IMG/VR virus record: IMGVR_UViG_3300025276_000046
Span: 1 to 51,977 of that record
DNA from: a virus
Length of the DNA: 51,977 bases
Direction: 5' to 3' (one strand)
Positions 28,462 through 38,072 of this stretch are shown here, one piece after another (position 1 is the stretch's first letter; each line of letters starts with the position of its first letter). The notes under the pieces are model-generated. The model did no database searches. It worked only from the letters and a program-made list of their open reading frames with translations, and was not told the DNA's origin. The position numbers and the translations under genes are program-made.

Positions 28462-29024
28462 TGAGATCTCCATATAACTTTATTGTTAAACCTTTAAATG
28501 GAAGAAGGTATGACAATATTAAAAAAATAGCAGACACTGAATTTATAACAAGTGTATCTCAAGAAGATCATGTATCTTCTAATCGTTTTGCTGAAGTTGT
28601 GGCATTACCTATAAATTATAGTGGTCCAGTAAAAAAAGGAGATAGTTTGTTAGTACATCATAATGTATTTAAATTTTATTATGATATGAAAGGAAGACAA
28701 AAAAGTGGAAGAAGCTTTCTTAAAGACGATTTATTTTTAATAGACAACGAACAATTTTTTTTATATAAGAATAAAGAAACTTGGATGGCTCATAGTAAAT
28801 ATTGTTTTATAAAACCCATTAAAACTAAAGACTCTTATCTATTTAAAAATTGTGAAGAAGAGCCATTAATGGGAATAGTTAAATATATAAATAAAGAGTT
28901 GTTAGACTTAGGAGTTTCTGTTGGTGATCGTATTTCATTTACACCAGATAGCGATTATGAATTTACAGTAGACGATGAAAAACTATATAGAATGTTTACT
29001 AATAACATAACAATGATATTATGA
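28461..29024 (+). CDS. Tandem GroES-like (Cpn20-type) protein, 187 aa
   Basis: Two successive GroES-like barrels can be traced. Domain 1 (about 5-105) reads NFIVKPLNGRRYDN, then RFAEVVALPINYSGPVKKGD, LLVHHNVF and DLFLIDNEQFFLYK. Domain 2 (about 108-187) reads YCFIKPIKTKD, LMGIVKYINKELLDLGVSVG, DRISFTPDSDYEFTVDDEK and MFTNNITMIL. Both follow the GroES order: first strand, mobile loop, (R)GEV, VGDxVxF, xIxx. The two-domain form resembles chloroplast Cpn20. Phages related to marine myo/podoviruses carry similar proteins annotated as co-chaperonin. It may act with the phage GroEL, in addition to the classical GroES. Confidence 0.68.
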   Translation: MRSPYNFIVKPLNGRRYDNIKKIADTEFITSVSQEDHVSSNRFAEVVALPINYSGPVKKGDSLLVHHNVFKFYYDMKGRQKSGRSFLKDDLFLIDNEQFFLYKNKETWMAHSKYCFIKPIKTKDSYLFKNCEEEPLMGIVKYINKELLDLGVSVGDRISFTPDSDYEFTVDDEKLYRMFTNNITMIL

Positions 29025-29593
29025 TATATACTGTAGATAACTTCATAGATAAAGATTTATTTAAAATAGCTACAAATTATTTAAATAAAGGAGAATTTAT
29101 AAAACATACTGTAGGTGAAAAAAACTTTTACGTTCAAGAGTCTCCAGAATCTTTTAATGAATACGTTTTAAAAAAATTAGAAATAATAGAGGGTAGGTCT
29201 TTAGAAAATATATTAAGTTTTTTTAGAGTATCTACAGATGAGTTCGATAATACTTGGAGAATACATTCTGATTTAAATATAAAAGGAGAAAAACCTGATA
29301 GAGCTGCAGTTATTTATATGTCACCCAGAGAATTAGAGGAGTTAAATGGAACTGCATTTTGGGAGCATGAAATATACGGTAATAGTTTACCTTCTTCTGT
29401 AACAAATGAAGAGTATGATAGAACTATAAGAGAAGACTCAGAGAACTTAGATATGTGGAGATTAATTTCTGTTTCTGGATATGAGCAGAATAGAATCATA
29501 TCTTATCCATCTAATTACTTTCACAGTAAGTATCCTAACAAGTCTTGGAAAGAAGGAAGACAAGTATACGTAATGTTTTATAAATACAAATAA
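29021..29593 (+). CDS. 2OG-Fe(II) oxygenase-like protein, 190 aa
   Basis: The double-stranded beta-helix motifs are visible. WRIHSDLNIKGEKPDRAAVI (about 86-105) has the HxD iron ligands. GTAFWEHEIYG (about 116-126) follows. RIISYPSNYFHSKYP (about 160-174) has the distal His, and KEGRQVYVMFY the 2-oxoglutarate-binding Arg. Related phage proteins hydroxylate unknown substrates. Placement between the co-chaperonin and the terminase genes suggests a virion-assembly or host-modifying role. Start overlaps the preceding stop (ATGATA). Confidence 0.7.
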   Translation: MIYTVDNFIDKDLFKIATNYLNKGEFIKHTVGEKNFYVQESPESFNEYVLKKLEIIEGRSLENILSFFRVSTDEFDNTWRIHSDLNIKGEKPDRAAVIYMSPRELEELNGTAFWEHEIYGNSLPSSVTNEEYDRTIREDSENLDMWRLISVSGYEQNRIISYPSNYFHSKYPNKSWKEGRQVYVMFYKYK

Positions 29594-29871
29594 TGGACAT
29601 AAGAGAAATTAAATTAAGCATAATAGAGGCTGGAGAAAAAGCTGTTAAACAATTAGTTAAAGTAGCTAAAGAAGATATTATTAAGTATGAAGCTGAAGAT
29701 CCATTGGCGGCCGATAGATTAAAAAATGCAGCAGCAACTAAAAAGTTAGCTATTTTTGATGCTTTTGAAATATTAAAAAGAATAGAAGAAGAAAGATCAC
29801 TGTTAGATGGTAATGTTGCCGAAAGAAAAAATAATACACCTAAAGGATTTGCAGAATCAAGATCAAAATAA
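29593..29871 (+). CDS. Possible small terminase subunit, 92 aa
   Basis: An all-helical charged protein (MDIREIKLSIIEAGEKAVKQ ... DPLAADRLKNAAATKKLAIFDAFEILKRIEEE). It lies directly upstream of, and overlaps by 65 nt, the large terminase. The position and helical oligomer-like composition fit TerS, but there is no clear DNA-binding helix-turn-helix, so the call is tentative. Confidence 0.5.
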   Translation: MDIREIKLSIIEAGEKAVKQLVKVAKEDIIKYEAEDPLAADRLKNAAATKKLAIFDAFEILKRIEEERSLLDGNVAERKNNTPKGFAESRSK

Positions 29872-32095
29872 ATTATATAAAGAAGTAACAAAACTTATTC
29901 CTAATACTATTATATCTAATAAAAATAGAGGTAGGTCTTGGTTGTATGGGTATAATGAAAAATACGATGTAGTTGTTATATCTAAAAATGGTCAGATAGG
30001 TTCTATTATTAATATTAATGGATTACAAATAGCCTTACCAAAACCTCCAAAAGAAATATATAAAAGATCTAAAACTAAAGAAGAACAGTATTGGGAAACA
30101 ACTCCAATTTCTAAAGAATTAAATAGAGTTAAATCTATATTTCAATGGCATGAAACTCCAGCTAATTTTAAGTCTCAATGGGTAGACTATATAGAAGAAG
30201 AATTTAATAGAAGAGAGCAGGGTTATTGGTTTATAAATAATGGGAGCCCTACATATATAACAGGGACTCATTACATGTACTTGCAATGGACAAAAATTGA
30301 TGTAGGAAACCCTGACTTTAGGGAAGCTAATAGAATTTTTTATTTATTTTGGGAGGCTTGTAAAGCTGATAAACGAAGTTTCGGTATGTGTTATTTAAAA
30401 ATAAGACGTTCAGGATTTTCTTTTATGAGTTCATGTGAGGGAGTTAATCAAGCTACTATTACTAAAGATTCAAGAATAGGAATACTTTCCAAAAGTGGGG
30501 CGGATGCTAAAAAAATGTTTACCGATAAAGTTGTCCCTATATCAAAGAATTATCCATTCTTTTTTAAACCCATACAAGATGGTATGGATAAACCTAAAAC
30601 TGAATTAGCATATAGAGTTCCTGCATCTAAAATTACAAAAAAGAATATGTTTAATCTCGCTGATGATGAACTGGAGGGATTAGATACAACTATTGACTGG
30701 AAAAACACTGGTGATAATAGTTATGATGGTGAAAAATTACAGTTACTATTACATGATGAAAGTGGTAAATGGGAAAGACCAGATAACATATTGAATAACT
30801 GGCGTGTAACTAAAACATGCTTACGATTAGGTAGTAAGGTTATTGGTAAATGTATGATGGGATCAACATCAAATGCTTTAGATAAAGGAGGTAGAAATTT
30901 TAAATCTCTTTTTGACGATTCACTTCCTTCTAAAAGAAATGCTAACGGACAAACAAAAAGTGGATTGTATTGTTTATTTGTTCCTATGGAATGGAATTTT
31001 GAAGGATATATTGACAGATATGGAATGCCTATATTTAAAACTCCAAAAGCTCCTGTCATGGGAATAGATGGAGAATTAATTAGTATAGGGGCTATAGATT
31101 ATTGGGAAAATGAAGTAGCTTCTTTATCTCAAGATCCTGATGCGTTAAATGAATTTTACAGGCAATTTCCTCGTACTGAGTCTCATGCGTTTAGAGATGA
31201 AAGTAAACAGTCTATATTTAATTTAACAAAAATATATCAACAAGTAGATTATAATGATTCTTTAATAATAGATCATCATATTACAAGAGGATCTTTTTCT
31301 TGGGAAAACGGAATAAAAGATAGCAAAGTAATATGGTCGCCAAACAAACATGGAAGATTTTTAGTAAGTTGGACTCCTCCTCCTGGAATGGATAATAAGG
31401 TAATAATGGAAAGAGGAAAAAAGAAGCCAGGTAATGAGCATATCGGTTCATTCGGTTGTGACTCTTATGATATATCTGGAGTTGTTGTTGGTAAAGGATC
31501 TAATGGATCATTACATGGTCTTACTAAATTTAGTATGGATCAAGCTCCAGTTAATCATTTTTTTTTAGAGTATATAGCTCGACCTCAGACTGCTGAAATA
31601 TTTTTTGAAGAAGTATTAATGGCGTGTATATTTTATGGAATGCCAATACTTTGTGAAAATAATAAACCTCGATTACTTTATCATTTTAAAAATAGAGGAT
31701 ACAGAGGTTATTCATTAAATCGACCAGATAAAGTATACACTAAATTATCTAAAACAGAAAAGGAATTAGGAGGTATTCCTAACACTTCTGAAGATGTTAA
31801 ACAATCACACGCATCAGCTATTGAATCGTATATAGAAAAATATATAGGTATAGATTTTAATGGAGATAATCGTGAGCCAGGAGACATGGGAGTGATGTAT
31901 TTTGGAAAGACTTTAGAAGATTGGGCTAAGTTTGATATAAGCAATAGAACTAAGTTTGATGCTGCTATTAGTTCGGGGTTAGCTATTATGGCTAATCAGA
32001 AGCACTTATATACACCCTCTAAAGAAAAATCAAAAATAAGTATTAACTTTGCGAGATATAATAATTCAAGCAATACAAGTCAAATAATTACATGA
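29807..32095 (+). CDS. terL: Terminase large subunit, 762 aa
   Basis: The packaging motor combines an ATPase and a nuclease. The ATPase domain contains the adenine/P-loop region YLKIRRSGFSFMSSCEG (about 196-212; an atypical P-loop) and Walker B LQLLLHDESGKW (about 312-323; DE). It is followed by the coupling motif KCMMGSTSNAL. The C-terminal nuclease domain contains FGCDSYDISGV (about 552-562, first Asp) and the later acidic LCENNKPRLLYHF (about 623-635). The 762-aa length is typical of crAss-like and marine podovirus terminases. The first 22 codons overlap the upstream gene. Confidence 0.88.
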   Translation: MVMLPKEKIIHLKDLQNQDQNKLYKEVTKLIPNTIISNKNRGRSWLYGYNEKYDVVVISKNGQIGSIININGLQIALPKPPKEIYKRSKTKEEQYWETTPISKELNRVKSIFQWHETPANFKSQWVDYIEEEFNRREQGYWFINNGSPTYITGTHYMYLQWTKIDVGNPDFREANRIFYLFWEACKADKRSFGMCYLKIRRSGFSFMSSCEGVNQATITKDSRIGILSKSGADAKKMFTDKVVPISKNYPFFFKPIQDGMDKPKTELAYRVPASKITKKNMFNLADDELEGLDTTIDWKNTGDNSYDGEKLQLLLHDESGKWERPDNILNNWRVTKTCLRLGSKVIGKCMMGSTSNALDKGGRNFKSLFDDSLPSKRNANGQTKSGLYCLFVPMEWNFEGYIDRYGMPIFKTPKAPVMGIDGELISIGAIDYWENEVASLSQDPDALNEFYRQFPRTESHAFRDESKQSIFNLTKIYQQVDYNDSLIIDHHITRGSFSWENGIKDSKVIWSPNKHGRFLVSWTPPPGMDNKVIMERGKKKPGNEHIGSFGCDSYDISGVVVGKGSNGSLHGLTKFSMDQAPVNHFFLEYIARPQTAEIFFEEVLMACIFYGMPILCENNKPRLLYHFKNRGYRGYSLNRPDKVYTKLSKTEKELGGIPNTSEDVKQSHASAIESYIEKYIGIDFNGDNREPGDMGVMYFGKTLEDWAKFDISNRTKFDAAISSGLAIMANQKHLYTPSKEKSKISINFARYNNSSNTSQIIT

Positions 32096-34527
32096 AAGAC
32101 GTTACAATAAATATAAGGTCAACTGCTTTCCCTGATCAATTTGCTCCTGACAAAGAAAAAGCTAAAGTTGAATTCGGATTAATAGTAGGTCAAGCCATAC
32201 AATATGAGTGGTTTAGAAAGGAAGGAAGTGGTTGTAGGTTTTATGATCAGTGGGGAGAATTTCATAGATTAAGGCTGTATGCACGTGGAGAACAGTCTGT
32301 ATCTAAATACAAAAATGAATTAGCAGTAGATGGTGATTTGTCTTATTTAAATTTAGATTGGACACCAGTTCCAATTATTCCTAAGTTTGTAGATATAGTA
32401 GTTAACGGGATGTCAGATAGATTATTTAAAGTTAATTGCACTGCTATGGATGCAATGTCAGCTGAAAAAAGAAATGAATTTCAGAAAATGGTTCAGACTA
32501 ATGTTGTAGCTCAAGACTTATTTAAACAAATAGAAAAAGACTTTCAGATGGAAGTGTTTCAAGTAGATCCTAAAACACTACCAACAAGTGATGCTGAAAT
32601 GGAATTATATATGCAGCTTAATTATAAACCAGGGATTGAGATAGCAAATGAAATAGCTATTAATACCATGTTTAATGAAAATCATTATGCTGATACAAGA
32701 AAAAGAATTGATCTTGATATTACTACTTTAGGTGTAGGTATAGCTAAACATACTTTTCAAAAAGGAGATGGTATAAAGGTTGAGTATGTAGATCCCGCTA
32801 ATGTTGTTTATAGCTACACAGAAGATCCGTATTTTAAAGATACTTTTTACTGGGGAGAAATAAAAACAGTTCCGATTGGTGAAGTTGTTAAAATTGATCC
32901 AACTATTACTCTTGAACAAATGGAAGAAATATCCAAGTATAGTCAGTCTTGGTATGATTACTATAACAGTCAAGCAATGTATAACAACAGTATGTTCTCA
33001 AGAGATACTTGTACTTTATTATATTTTAATTACAAAAGTACTAACAGTTTTGTGTACAAGAAAAAGAAAATGGCTGAAGGCAACTTTAAGACTGTAGAGA
33101 AAGATGATGAATTTAATCCTCCACAAGAAATGATGGATGAGGGTAATTTTGAAAGAGTAGAAAAAAGAATTGATGTTTGGTATGAGGGTGTTATGGTTAT
33201 GGGAACAAACATTATGCTGGAATGGAAAATGATGGAGAATATGGTTAGACCTAATTCTGCTAACCAATATGCTATGCCTAATTATGTGGCATGTGCTCCA
33301 AGAATGTATAAGGGAAATTTAGAATCTTTAGTTAGAAGAATGATTCCTTTTGCTGATTTAATACAAATAAGCCATTTAAAAATACAACAAGTTGTAGCTA
33401 AAGTAGTTCCAGATGGTGTGTTTATAGATGCAGATGGATTAAGTGAAATAGACTTAGGTACTGGCCAGGCTTATAATCCTGAAGATGCATTACGATTATA
33501 TTTCCAAACAGGTTCCGTTATTGGTAGAAGTTATACTCAAGATGGAGAATTTAATAATGCTAAAGTTCCAATTACTCAACTTACTTCAAACAGTGGACAA
33601 AGTAAAATGCAAATGCTTATTGGGAACTATAATCATTATTTAGGAATGTTAAGACAAGTTACTGGACTTAATGAAGCAAGAGATGCAAGTATGCCAGATC
33701 CTAATTCTTTAGTTGGGGTTCAGAAATTGGCAGCTTTAAATTCTAATGTAGCTACACGACATATTTTACAATCAAGTCTTTACATAACTAAAACTTTAGC
33801 AGAATGTTTATCTATAAGAACTGCTGATGTATTAGAGTATGCTGAAAATAGAGATGAATTTGCTATGCAAATTGGTAAATATAATTTATCAATATTAGAA
33901 GAGATAAAAAATCTTTATCTTCATGACTTTGGTATATTTATTGAAATGAGTCCAGATGAAGAAGAAAAGTCTCAGTTAGAAGCTAATATACAAATGTCTT
34001 TACAACAAGGTGGAATTGATTTAGAAGATGCTATTGATATTAGAACTATTAATAATTTAAAAATGGCTAATCAACTTTTAAAAGTAAAAAGAAAACAAAG
34101 AGCAGCAGAAGTTCAACAGCAAGAACAACAGAAACAAGCTATGCAAGGACAGCAACAACAACAACTTCAACAACAAGCTGCTCAAGCTAAAATGCAACAA
34201 ACTCAAGCTGAACTACAAGCTAAAATACAAATTAAGCAGGCAGAGATAGCATTTGAAATTGAGAAACAAAAAAATGAAGCAGATCTTAAGCGCCAATTAA
34301 TGCAAGTTGAGTTTAACATGAATATGCAGTTAAGAGGAATGGAAGAACAACAAGTTGATGTAAGAGAAAATAAAAGAGAAGATGCAAAAGCTGAACGTAT
34401 AAGTCAAGCTGGAACTCAACAATCTAAAATGATTCAACAAAGAAAAACAGGAGGAACGCCTATAAATTTTGAGTCTAATGAAGATAGCTTAGATGGTTTT
34501 GATTTATCTGAATTTGATCCAAGATAG
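32092..34527 (+). CDS. Portal protein, 811 aa
   Basis: It follows terL with a 4-nt overlap, the usual place. The N-terminal and central part contain mixed segments typical of long portals: WTPVPIIPKFVDIVVNGMSD, VEYVDPANVVYSYTEDPYFK, ADLIQISHLKIQQVVAKVVP and a conserved MPDPNSLVGVQKLAALNSN near the stem/crown. The last 130 residues are a Gln-rich coiled-coil barrel (QQQEQQKQAMQGQQQQQLQQ). Twelve copies would form the DNA channel. Confidence 0.85.
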   Translation: MKDVTINIRSTAFPDQFAPDKEKAKVEFGLIVGQAIQYEWFRKEGSGCRFYDQWGEFHRLRLYARGEQSVSKYKNELAVDGDLSYLNLDWTPVPIIPKFVDIVVNGMSDRLFKVNCTAMDAMSAEKRNEFQKMVQTNVVAQDLFKQIEKDFQMEVFQVDPKTLPTSDAEMELYMQLNYKPGIEIANEIAINTMFNENHYADTRKRIDLDITTLGVGIAKHTFQKGDGIKVEYVDPANVVYSYTEDPYFKDTFYWGEIKTVPIGEVVKIDPTITLEQMEEISKYSQSWYDYYNSQAMYNNSMFSRDTCTLLYFNYKSTNSFVYKKKKMAEGNFKTVEKDDEFNPPQEMMDEGNFERVEKRIDVWYEGVMVMGTNIMLEWKMMENMVRPNSANQYAMPNYVACAPRMYKGNLESLVRRMIPFADLIQISHLKIQQVVAKVVPDGVFIDADGLSEIDLGTGQAYNPEDALRLYFQTGSVIGRSYTQDGEFNNAKVPITQLTSNSGQSKMQMLIGNYNHYLGMLRQVTGLNEARDASMPDPNSLVGVQKLAALNSNVATRHILQSSLYITKTLAECLSIRTADVLEYAENRDEFAMQIGKYNLSILEEIKNLYLHDFGIFIEMSPDEEEKSQLEANIQMSLQQGGIDLEDAIDIRTINNLKMANQLLKVKRKQRAAEVQQQEQQKQAMQGQQQQQLQQQAAQAKMQQTQAELQAKIQIKQAEIAFEIEKQKNEADLKRQLMQVEFNMNMQLRGMEEQQVDVRENKREDAKAERISQAGTQQSKMIQQRKTGGTPINFESNEDSLDGFDLSEFDPR

Positions 34528-34552
34528 CTTAAAAAAAGAATTAAATTAGTAT

Positions 34553-34560
34553 TAACTTTG
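34553..34560 (+). promoter_or_regulatory. Promoter -7 box TAACTTTG
   Basis: TAACTTTG, 20 nt before the scaffold-like gene, fits TAnnTTTG. It starts the scaffold-capsid unit, allowing higher expression of capsid than of portal and terminase. Confidence 0.7.
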
Positions 34561-34580
34561 CACAAATTAAATTAAATAAA

Positions 34581-35687
34581 ATGGAAAACCAAGAAAAATT
34601 TATCGTCAAGGACGTTAGTGGGATTGAAAAATCCAAAGTAGAAGTAGAAGAGCAATTACTTAAGGAGCATGAAGAGAAGTTTGATCCAGTAAGTGAAGAA
34701 GAAAAAATAGATAAGGTAGAAATACCTACAGAAAAAACTTCAGCGCCAGAGTTAAATGACGCAGACGTTCTTTCATATATTAAAAATAGATACGATAAAG
34801 ATATCGAATCGGTAGATCAATTGTTTGAAACGAAAGAATCAAATGAAGAATTACCTGAAGATGTATCAGCGTATTTTAAGTACAAAAAAGAAACTGGTCG
34901 TAGTATTCAAGACTTTGTAAGATTACAAAAAGATTACACTGATATGGATGGCGATCAAATACTAACTGAGTATTATTCATCTACAGAAGAAGGATTAGAT
35001 GCAATAGATATTCAAGATATTATTGAGGATAAGTTTTCGTATGATGAAGACTTAGATGATCCTAAAGATATTAAGAAAAGTCAGTTAGCTAAAAAAAGAG
35101 AACTTGTAAAGGCTAAAAAGTTTTTAAATGAACAGAAAGATAAATATAACATTCCTCTTGAGTCAAGTGGGGATGGATTATCTGCAGATCAACTTGAGAA
35201 TTTTAATAGCTATAAAAGTTATGTAGAGGAATCTACTACTGCAAAAGAAGCACAGAAGAAAAGGTATGATTACTTTTTAGATAAGACTGATGAGGTCTTT
35301 AACGATGAGTTCAAAGGTTTTGAGTTCAATATCGGAGATAAAAGTATGGTCTTTAAACCTGGTGATAACGAGGAGCTGAAAAGTAAACAGTCTAACGTAA
35401 ACAATTTCGTGGATAAATTCATGGATAAGGAATCGGGACTGATGAATGACGCTAAAGGTTATCATAGAGCAATGTCAGTAGCTATGAATCTTGACAAATT
35501 TGCTGAATTCTTTTATAATCAGGGTATGACACAAACTGTAGAAAATGTTTCTAAAAAATCAAAAAACATTAATATGGATATGCGTCCAACCCCACAGAAT
35601 TTTAGTAAAGATGGATTGAAGATTAGAGCTGTAAGCGATACAGGCAGTGGAAGTGGACTCAAAATTAGAAGTGCAAAAAAATTATAA
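34581..35687 (+). CDS. Scaffold-like protein, 368 aa
   Basis: A strongly acidic, mostly helical protein (MENQEKFIVKDVSGIEKSKV; long E/D/K-rich stretches), with a basic C-terminal end (LKIRAVSDTGSGSGLKIRSA KKL in two similar GLKIR units). Acidic helical body plus basic C-terminus, right before the major capsid gene, is the classic scaffolding protein arrangement. No protease motif seen. Confidence 0.72.
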   Translation: MENQEKFIVKDVSGIEKSKVEVEEQLLKEHEEKFDPVSEEEKIDKVEIPTEKTSAPELNDADVLSYIKNRYDKDIESVDQLFETKESNEELPEDVSAYFKYKKETGRSIQDFVRLQKDYTDMDGDQILTEYYSSTEEGLDAIDIQDIIEDKFSYDEDLDDPKDIKKSQLAKKRELVKAKKFLNEQKDKYNIPLESSGDGLSADQLENFNSYKSYVEESTTAKEAQKKRYDYFLDKTDEVFNDEFKGFEFNIGDKSMVFKPGDNEELKSKQSNVNNFVDKFMDKESGLMNDAKGYHRAMSVAMNLDKFAEFFYNQGMTQTVENVSKKSKNINMDMRPTPQNFSKDGLKIRAVSDTGSGSGLKIRSAKKL

Positions 35688-35707
35688 ATTAATAAAAAAG
35701 AAACAAA

Positions 35708-37156
35708 ATGCCAGTAATTACACCCCCAGGCTTTGACTTGCAGCCAAGTGGCCAGCAAGTAGCCTTAGCAACAAACTACATCACTAACTTTGATTTTCTT
35801 AATCAGTATCTTCCAGATACATACGAGAAAGAATTTGAGCGTTATGGTAATAGAACAGTAGCATCATTCTTAAGAATGGTAGGCGCTGAAATGCCTTCAA
35901 ACTCAGACCTTATTAAATGGGCTGAACAAGGAAGGTTACATACTAAATACACAGGAGCAACATCTGCAGCAGCACCTGGAGTTGCTGTTGACACATGGAC
36001 TATCCCAGTAGCACAACAAAACCCACCTGCTCCAGCATCAAGTGCTCCAGCAAATGGATTTTCAGCTATTAGAGTTGGACAGACTCTTATGATCTCTGAT
36101 GAGACTGCAGGATCTGTATTAAGTAACAAAGCAATTGTAACTGCAGTAAATGCAGCAAATGGAGCAGTAACAGTAGCTTACTATGAGGCAGGAGGAAAAA
36201 CTATGTTAGCAGCAGCTAATTGTACTATCTTTATTTACGGTTCTGAATTTCAAAAAGGAACTTTAGGTATGGCTGGATCAATAGAAGCTCAAGACCTTAT
36301 TTTCCAAAATTCTCCAATCATCATCAAAGACACTTACGAAGTAAGCGGTTCTGACATGGCACAAATTGGATGGGTTGAGATTCAAACAGAAAACGGAGGT
36401 ACAGGATACCTATGGTACTTAAAATCTGAGCACGAAACAAGACTTCGTTTTGAAGACTATCTTGAGACTGCAATGGTTGAAGCGGTTCCAGCAGCAGCAG
36501 GTTCTGGTGCAGCAGCAATTGCTTTAGGTGCAGCAGGAGGTATGGGTAACAAAGGTTCTGAAGGAATTTTCTTTGTAGTTAATAACAGAGGAAATGTTTG
36601 GAATGGAGGTAACCCAGTTGCTCTTGCAGGATTTGACAGTGTTATCCAGAGATTAGATAAGCAAGGTGCTATTGAAGAAAATGTTATTTTCTGTAACAGA
36701 CAATTCTCATTTGATATTGACGATATGTTAGCTGCTCAAAACTCTTACGGAGCTGGAGGAACTTCATACGGTTTATTTGATAATGACGAAGAAATGGCTT
36801 TAAACTTAGGTTTCACAGGATTCCGTAGAGGTTATGACTTCTACAAGTCTGACTGGAAATACTTAAACGATCCTACAATGAGAGGTGGTTTAACAGGAGG
36901 AGCAATCAATGGACTTATGGTTCCAGCTGGTTCAACTACTGTATATGACCAAATCTTAGGTAAGAACGCTAAGAGACCATTCTTACATGTAAGATACAGA
37001 GCTTCTGAAACTGAAGATAGACGTTACAAAACTTGGATCACTGGTTCAGCTGGTGGAGCAAGAACATCTTCTTTAGATGCAATGACTGTTAATTTCTTAT
37101 CTGAAAGAGCTGTATGTACTTTAGGTGCAAACAACTTCTTCTTATTTAGAGATTAA
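35708..37156 (+). CDS. Major capsid protein, 482 aa
   Basis: Starts MPVITPPGFDLQPSGQQVAL and DKEF-like NQYLPDTYEKEFERYGNRTV. The centre has an inserted beta module (VGQTLMISDETAG...TIFIYGSEF, about 118-182). The C-terminal half has GLFDNDEEMALNLGFTGFRR and TYK-rich assembly segments. Size, codon use richer in preferred codons than the neighbours, position after scaffold, and a strong terminator right behind it indicate the HK97-fold major capsid protein. It is similar in size to crAss-like MCPs. Confidence 0.82.
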   Translation: MPVITPPGFDLQPSGQQVALATNYITNFDFLNQYLPDTYEKEFERYGNRTVASFLRMVGAEMPSNSDLIKWAEQGRLHTKYTGATSAAAPGVAVDTWTIPVAQQNPPAPASSAPANGFSAIRVGQTLMISDETAGSVLSNKAIVTAVNAANGAVTVAYYEAGGKTMLAAANCTIFIYGSEFQKGTLGMAGSIEAQDLIFQNSPIIIKDTYEVSGSDMAQIGWVEIQTENGGTGYLWYLKSEHETRLRFEDYLETAMVEAVPAAAGSGAAAIALGAAGGMGNKGSEGIFFVVNNRGNVWNGGNPVALAGFDSVIQRLDKQGAIEENVIFCNRQFSFDIDDMLAAQNSYGAGGTSYGLFDNDEEMALNLGFTGFRRGYDFYKSDWKYLNDPTMRGGLTGGAINGLMVPAGSTTVYDQILGKNAKRPFLHVRYRASETEDRRYKTWITGSAGGARTSSLDAMTVNFLSERAVCTLGANNFFLFRD

Positions 37157-37172
37157 TAAATAACAATTATGA

Positions 37173-37199
37173 GGGGAGGAGAAATCCTCCCCTTTTTTT
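37173..37199 (+). terminator. Strong intrinsic terminator after the capsid gene
   Basis: GGGGAGGA-GAAA-TCCTCCCC, a perfect 8-bp GC-rich hairpin with a GNRA-type tetraloop, followed by seven Ts. The strongest terminator of the window. Confidence 0.93.
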
Positions 37200-37221
37200 A
37201 ACTTTAATTAAATTATATCCA

Positions 37222-37977
37222 ATGAAAAAAACAAAAACCGCTGTTACAAAACAGTACAGATTAAAAGGAGACGTGGCGCCATTATGCTTCATGTTAGCCT
37301 CAAACCACAATAAAAGAACCTCATTACTTTATTTTGATGAAGAGAAAGGAACAAACAGACCTCTTCGTTATGCAAGAAATCAAAAAAGCCCATTTGAAGA
37401 TGAGCAAGATGGAAATGCTATTTTAGAACCTGTTGTATTTGAAGATGGATTCTTAAGTGTAGATAGAGCTAATCAAGTTCTTCAAGAATTTTTACATTAT
37501 CATCCAGGTAACGGAATGATCTTTGAAGAAATAGATAATAAAAAAGATGCTGCTGAAGAATTAGAAATTGAAGAATTAATTTTAGACGCTCAACTTTTAG
37601 CAAGAGACTTAGATATTGCAATGCTTGAAACAGTAGCAAGAGTTCTTATTGGTGCTAATTCAGACAAACTAAGTACAGCAGAACTTAAAAGAGATATATT
37701 GGTTTTCTCAAGAAATTATCCTGAAGAGTTTATTGACGTATTAAATGATCCTGCTTTACAAATGTATGATGATGTTGTTCAATTTTTTGGAAGTCAATTA
37801 ATCCAACTAAGAAATCAAAACAGAGATGTATACTTTAACTTATCTAAAAATAAAACTAAAATGTTAACAGTACCTTATGGTGAAGAACCTAATGATATTG
37901 TAGCTTCTTACTTTCAAACAGATGATGGAGTAGAAACTTATAAGCTATTAAAAAACAATATGAATAAGAAAAAATAA
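37222..37977 (+). CDS. Conserved-type structural-region protein, 251 aa
   Basis: The N-terminal 115 residues contain PLCFMLASNHNKRTSLLYFD, then LRYARNQKSPFEDEQDGNAI, VVFEDGFLSVDRANQVLQEF and HYHPGNGMIFEEID. This family is familiar from marine T4-like and podo-like phages, without a known role. The C-terminal part is helical, with SQLIQLRNQNRDVYFNLSKN and TVPYGEEPNDIV. The gene sits between capsid and neck genes with a terminator on each side, so a virion or head-assembly role is likely. Confidence 0.65.
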   Translation: MKKTKTAVTKQYRLKGDVAPLCFMLASNHNKRTSLLYFDEEKGTNRPLRYARNQKSPFEDEQDGNAILEPVVFEDGFLSVDRANQVLQEFLHYHPGNGMIFEEIDNKKDAAEELEIEELILDAQLLARDLDIAMLETVARVLIGANSDKLSTAELKRDILVFSRNYPEEFIDVLNDPALQMYDDVVQFFGSQLIQLRNQNRDVYFNLSKNKTKMLTVPYGEEPNDIVASYFQTDDGVETYKLLKNNMNKKK

Positions 37978-38001
37978 TTTCTTATTATATACTACAGAAA
38001 G

Positions 38002-38028
38002 AGCACCTTAATAGGGTGCTTTTTTTTT
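38002..38028 (+). terminator. Intrinsic terminator fused to a promoter
   Basis: AGCACC and GGTGCT form a 6-bp hairpin with a 7-nt loop, followed by nine Ts. The T-run is followed within 4 nt by the promoter box TATCTTTG (38032). Confidence 0.88.
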
Positions 38029-38031
38029 GTT

Positions 38032-38039
38032 TATCTTTG
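38032..38039 (+). promoter_or_regulatory. Promoter -7 box TATCTTTG
   Basis: The box lies directly behind the T-run of the preceding terminator and 33 nt before the ATG of the 92-aa gene. The hairpin DNA occupies the -33 region. Confidence 0.78.
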
Positions 38040-38072
38040 TACTTTATTAACCCATTAAAAACTTTTTATAAA

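Noticed and set aside
35283-35320. CTGATGAGGTC on the plus strand as a hammerhead core
   Set aside because: No stem II closing strand or GAAA. It is coding sequence of the scaffold-like gene.
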